Shown: piece by piece, positions 4,106-5,267 of the stretch
Numbering within the stretch: the stretch's first letter is position 1
Layout of the letters: every line of letters starts with the position of its first letter
NCBI GenBank assembly: GCA_030624945.1
Contig: JAUXJB010000137.1
Span: forward strand, 1-5,267
Origin: Deltaproteobacteria bacterium
Lineage (GTDB): Bacteria; Myxococcota_A; UBA9160; SZUA-336
DNA length: 5,267 nucleotides
Reading direction: 5' to 3'
The notes under the pieces: model-generated
Seen by the model: the letters and a program-made list of their open reading frames with translations, nothing else
Database searches by the model: none
Told to the model about the DNA's origin: nothing
Translations under genes and position numbers: made by a program

Positions 4106-5267
4106 ATGACGGAGCTCGTTCGCGATTTGCTCGCGTTCATCGACGCTTCCCCTACGCCCTACCACGCGGTTTCCGAGTCGGCGCGGCGCCTGGAGTCCGC
4201 AGGCTACCGCCACTGTGCGGAGGCCGAGGTCTGGGATCTGTCGCCGGGCGACCGCCGCTACACGATCCGGAACGGCGGCAGCCTGATCTCTTTCGAGGTC
4301 GGGTCCGAGTCTCCCGCGAGCGGCGGCTTTCGGATCATAGGCGCCCATACCGACTCGCCCAACCTCCGTCTCAAGCCACGCGCCGACGTCTCGGCCCACG
4401 GCTACCGACAGTTCGCGGTCGAGACGTACGGCGGGTTGCTGCTCCACACCTGGCTCGACCGGGATCTCTCGCTGGCAGGACGCGTGACGCTTCGGCAAGA
4501 GGCGGGGCCGGAGACGGTCCTGGTGGACTTCGGCCGGCCGCTGCTCCGAATACCCAACTTGGCGATCCATCTATACCGAGAGGTGAAGAGCGAGGGCCTC
4601 AAGCTGAACCCGCAACAGCACGGCATTCCCATCGCCGGCCTGGAAGGCGCCCCTGGGCTGGGAGAGCTCGTGACACAGGAGCTCCGCGCGCAAGGGCTTG
4701 CGGAGGCGGAGCCCGATCGCGTGCTCGCCTACGACCTGATGCTCTACGATACGCAGCCCTCGGCGCTGGCGGGCATCGAGGGTGCCTTCATCCACGCCCC
4801 GCGCCTGGACAATCTCGCCTCGTGTCACGCCGGCCTGAGCGCGCTCATCGGCTGCGAAGGATCGCTTCCGCCGTTCACGCGCGCACTGGTCCTCTACGAT
4901 CACGAAGAGGTCGGCAGCCGGAGCGCAGAGGGCGCGGCGGGCACACTGCTCCGGGATGTTCTGGAGCGTTGCGTCTCGGGCTTCAAGGGCGGCGAGCCGC
5001 AGGGCGTGTCGCGCGCGCTGGCCCGCTCGCTGATGGTCTCGGCCGACATGGCGCACGCGGTGCACCCGAATTACGCGGACAAGCACGAGCCCGGGCACCA
5101 ACCCGTGCTCGGGCGCGGCCCCGTGATCAAGACGAACGCGGACCAGGCGTACGCAAGCGACAGCCTGAGCTCTGGCGTCTTCTCCGCTCTCTGTGGTGAA
5201 GCCGGCGTGGAGCCTCAGCACTTCGTGAGTCGCAACGACATGCCCTGCGGCTCCACGATCGGGCCCA
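4106..5267 (+). CDS. apeB: M18 family aminopeptidase (aspartyl aminopeptidase type), C-terminus beyond window
   Basis: 387 codons are present and the frame is still open at the right edge; family members run to about 430 residues, so roughly 40-45 are missing. M18 enzymes are dinuclear-zinc, oligomeric cytosolic peptidases that remove N-terminal residues, often Asp or Glu. Visible features: LLAFIDASPTPYHAV near the N-terminus, GAHTDSPNLRLKP (His81 metal ligand, Asp83), HTWLDRDLSLAGRV (114-127), RLDNLAS (bridging Asp235), DHEEVGSRSAEGA (265-277; base Glu267, ligand Glu268), SADMAHAVHPNY (312-323; ligand Asp314) and SRNDMPCGSTIGP (375-387). The final metal-ligand His, which follows this last motif in relatives, lies outside the window. 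ATG 4106 is chosen because LVRDLLAFIDASPTPYHAV starts right after it, as in relatives; there is no Shine-Dalgarno. The gene is divergent from algH. The symbol follows the common name for bacterial M18 members; substrate preference cannot be read from the sequence. Confidence 0.94.
   Translation, partial: MTELVRDLLAFIDASPTPYHAVSESARRLESAGYRHCAEAEVWDLSPGDRRYTIRNGGSLISFEVGSESPASGGFRIIGAHTDSPNLRLKPRADVSAHGYRQFAVETYGGLLLHTWLDRDLSLAGRVTLRQEAGPETVLVDFGRPLLRIPNLAIHLYREVKSEGLKLNPQQHGIPIAGLEGAPGLGELVTQELRAQGLAEAEPDRVLAYDLMLYDTQPSALAGIEGAFIHAPRLDNLASCHAGLSALIGCEGSLPPFTRALVLYDHEEVGSRSAEGAAGTLLRDVLERCVSGFKGGEPQGVSRALARSLMVSADMAHAVHPNYADKHEPGHQPVLGRGPVIKTNADQAYASDSLSSGVFSALCGEAGVEPQHFVSRNDMPCGSTIGP

Noticed and set aside
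3973..4140. 56-codon N-terminal extension of algH from the upstream ATG at 4140
   Set aside because: The extra residues do not resemble the family, and the frame would overlap the divergent M18 start. ATG 3972 has an ideal GGAGG spacing and gives the normal length.
2297..4570. Long - strand open frame of 757 codons
   Set aside because: It crosses acylphosphatase, the epimerase-like gene, algH in another frame and the M18 gene, and shows no family motifs. It is a composition shadow.
3826..5199. 457-codon + strand open frame overlapping algH and the M18 gene
   Set aside because: It is out of frame with the M18 peptidase, whose zinc-site motifs run continuously in the 4106 frame to the window edge. 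The shadow product is Arg-rich without motifs.
4571..5221. 216-codon - strand open frame opposite the M18 gene
   Set aside because: It is antisense to strongly conserved peptidase motifs and has no recognisable domain.

Overview
The window is a compact, strongly G+C-rich stretch of bacterial chromosome with seven protein genes and almost no spare DNA. The third codon position is mostly G or C in every gene. A selenocysteine-encoding selD, together with TrkH, acylphosphatase, TIGR01777, AlgH and M18 genes, fits a high-GC Gram-negative bacterium, perhaps of the former Deltaproteobacteria/Myxococcota type. That placement is inference only; nothing here fixes the taxon. There are no phage, transposon, CRISPR, rRNA or tRNA signals.

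Layout. Position 2-127 is the last 41 codons of a TrkH-type potassium transporter. Position 163-1209 is selD (selenophosphate synthetase). It reads through an in-frame TGA at 205-207 that sits exactly at the catalytic Cys/Sec position and is followed by a hairpin suitable as a bacterial SECIS element. Position 1234-2247 is an orphan protein with a ParB N-terminal-type domain. Position 2244-2522 is a 92-residue acylphosphatase with a GTG start, and 2519-3418 is a TIGR01777/YfcH-type NAD(P)-binding epimerase-like protein with a TTG start. All of these are on the + strand. The last three are chained by 4-nt stop/start overlaps (GTGA, TTGA), so they are probably translated in a coupled way. selD to the epimerase-like gene may form one operon, possibly with an internal promoter before the ParB-like gene.

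On the - strand, 3972-3415 is an AlgH/YqgE (UPF0301) protein. It converges on the epimerase-like gene and shares the palindrome CTAG with it, so each strand reads TAG as its stop. A divergent 133-nt gap (3973-4105) separates algH from an M18 aminopeptidase that starts at 4106 and runs off the right edge. The start of that peptidase gene has no Shine-Dalgarno but a TACCCT hexamer 7 nt upstream, which suggests a leaderless transcript.

How they work together. The genes look like a housekeeping cluster rather than one pathway. SelD makes the selenium donor for selenocysteine (and possibly selenouridine), and itself carries selenocysteine, so the organism must have SelA/SelB/SelC elsewhere. The ParB-like protein has no ParA partner here. 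The most noteworthy items are the Sec-containing SelD with its hairpin, and the divergent ParB-like protein placed between selD and the acylphosphatase gene. I did not find a clear new multi-gene system.
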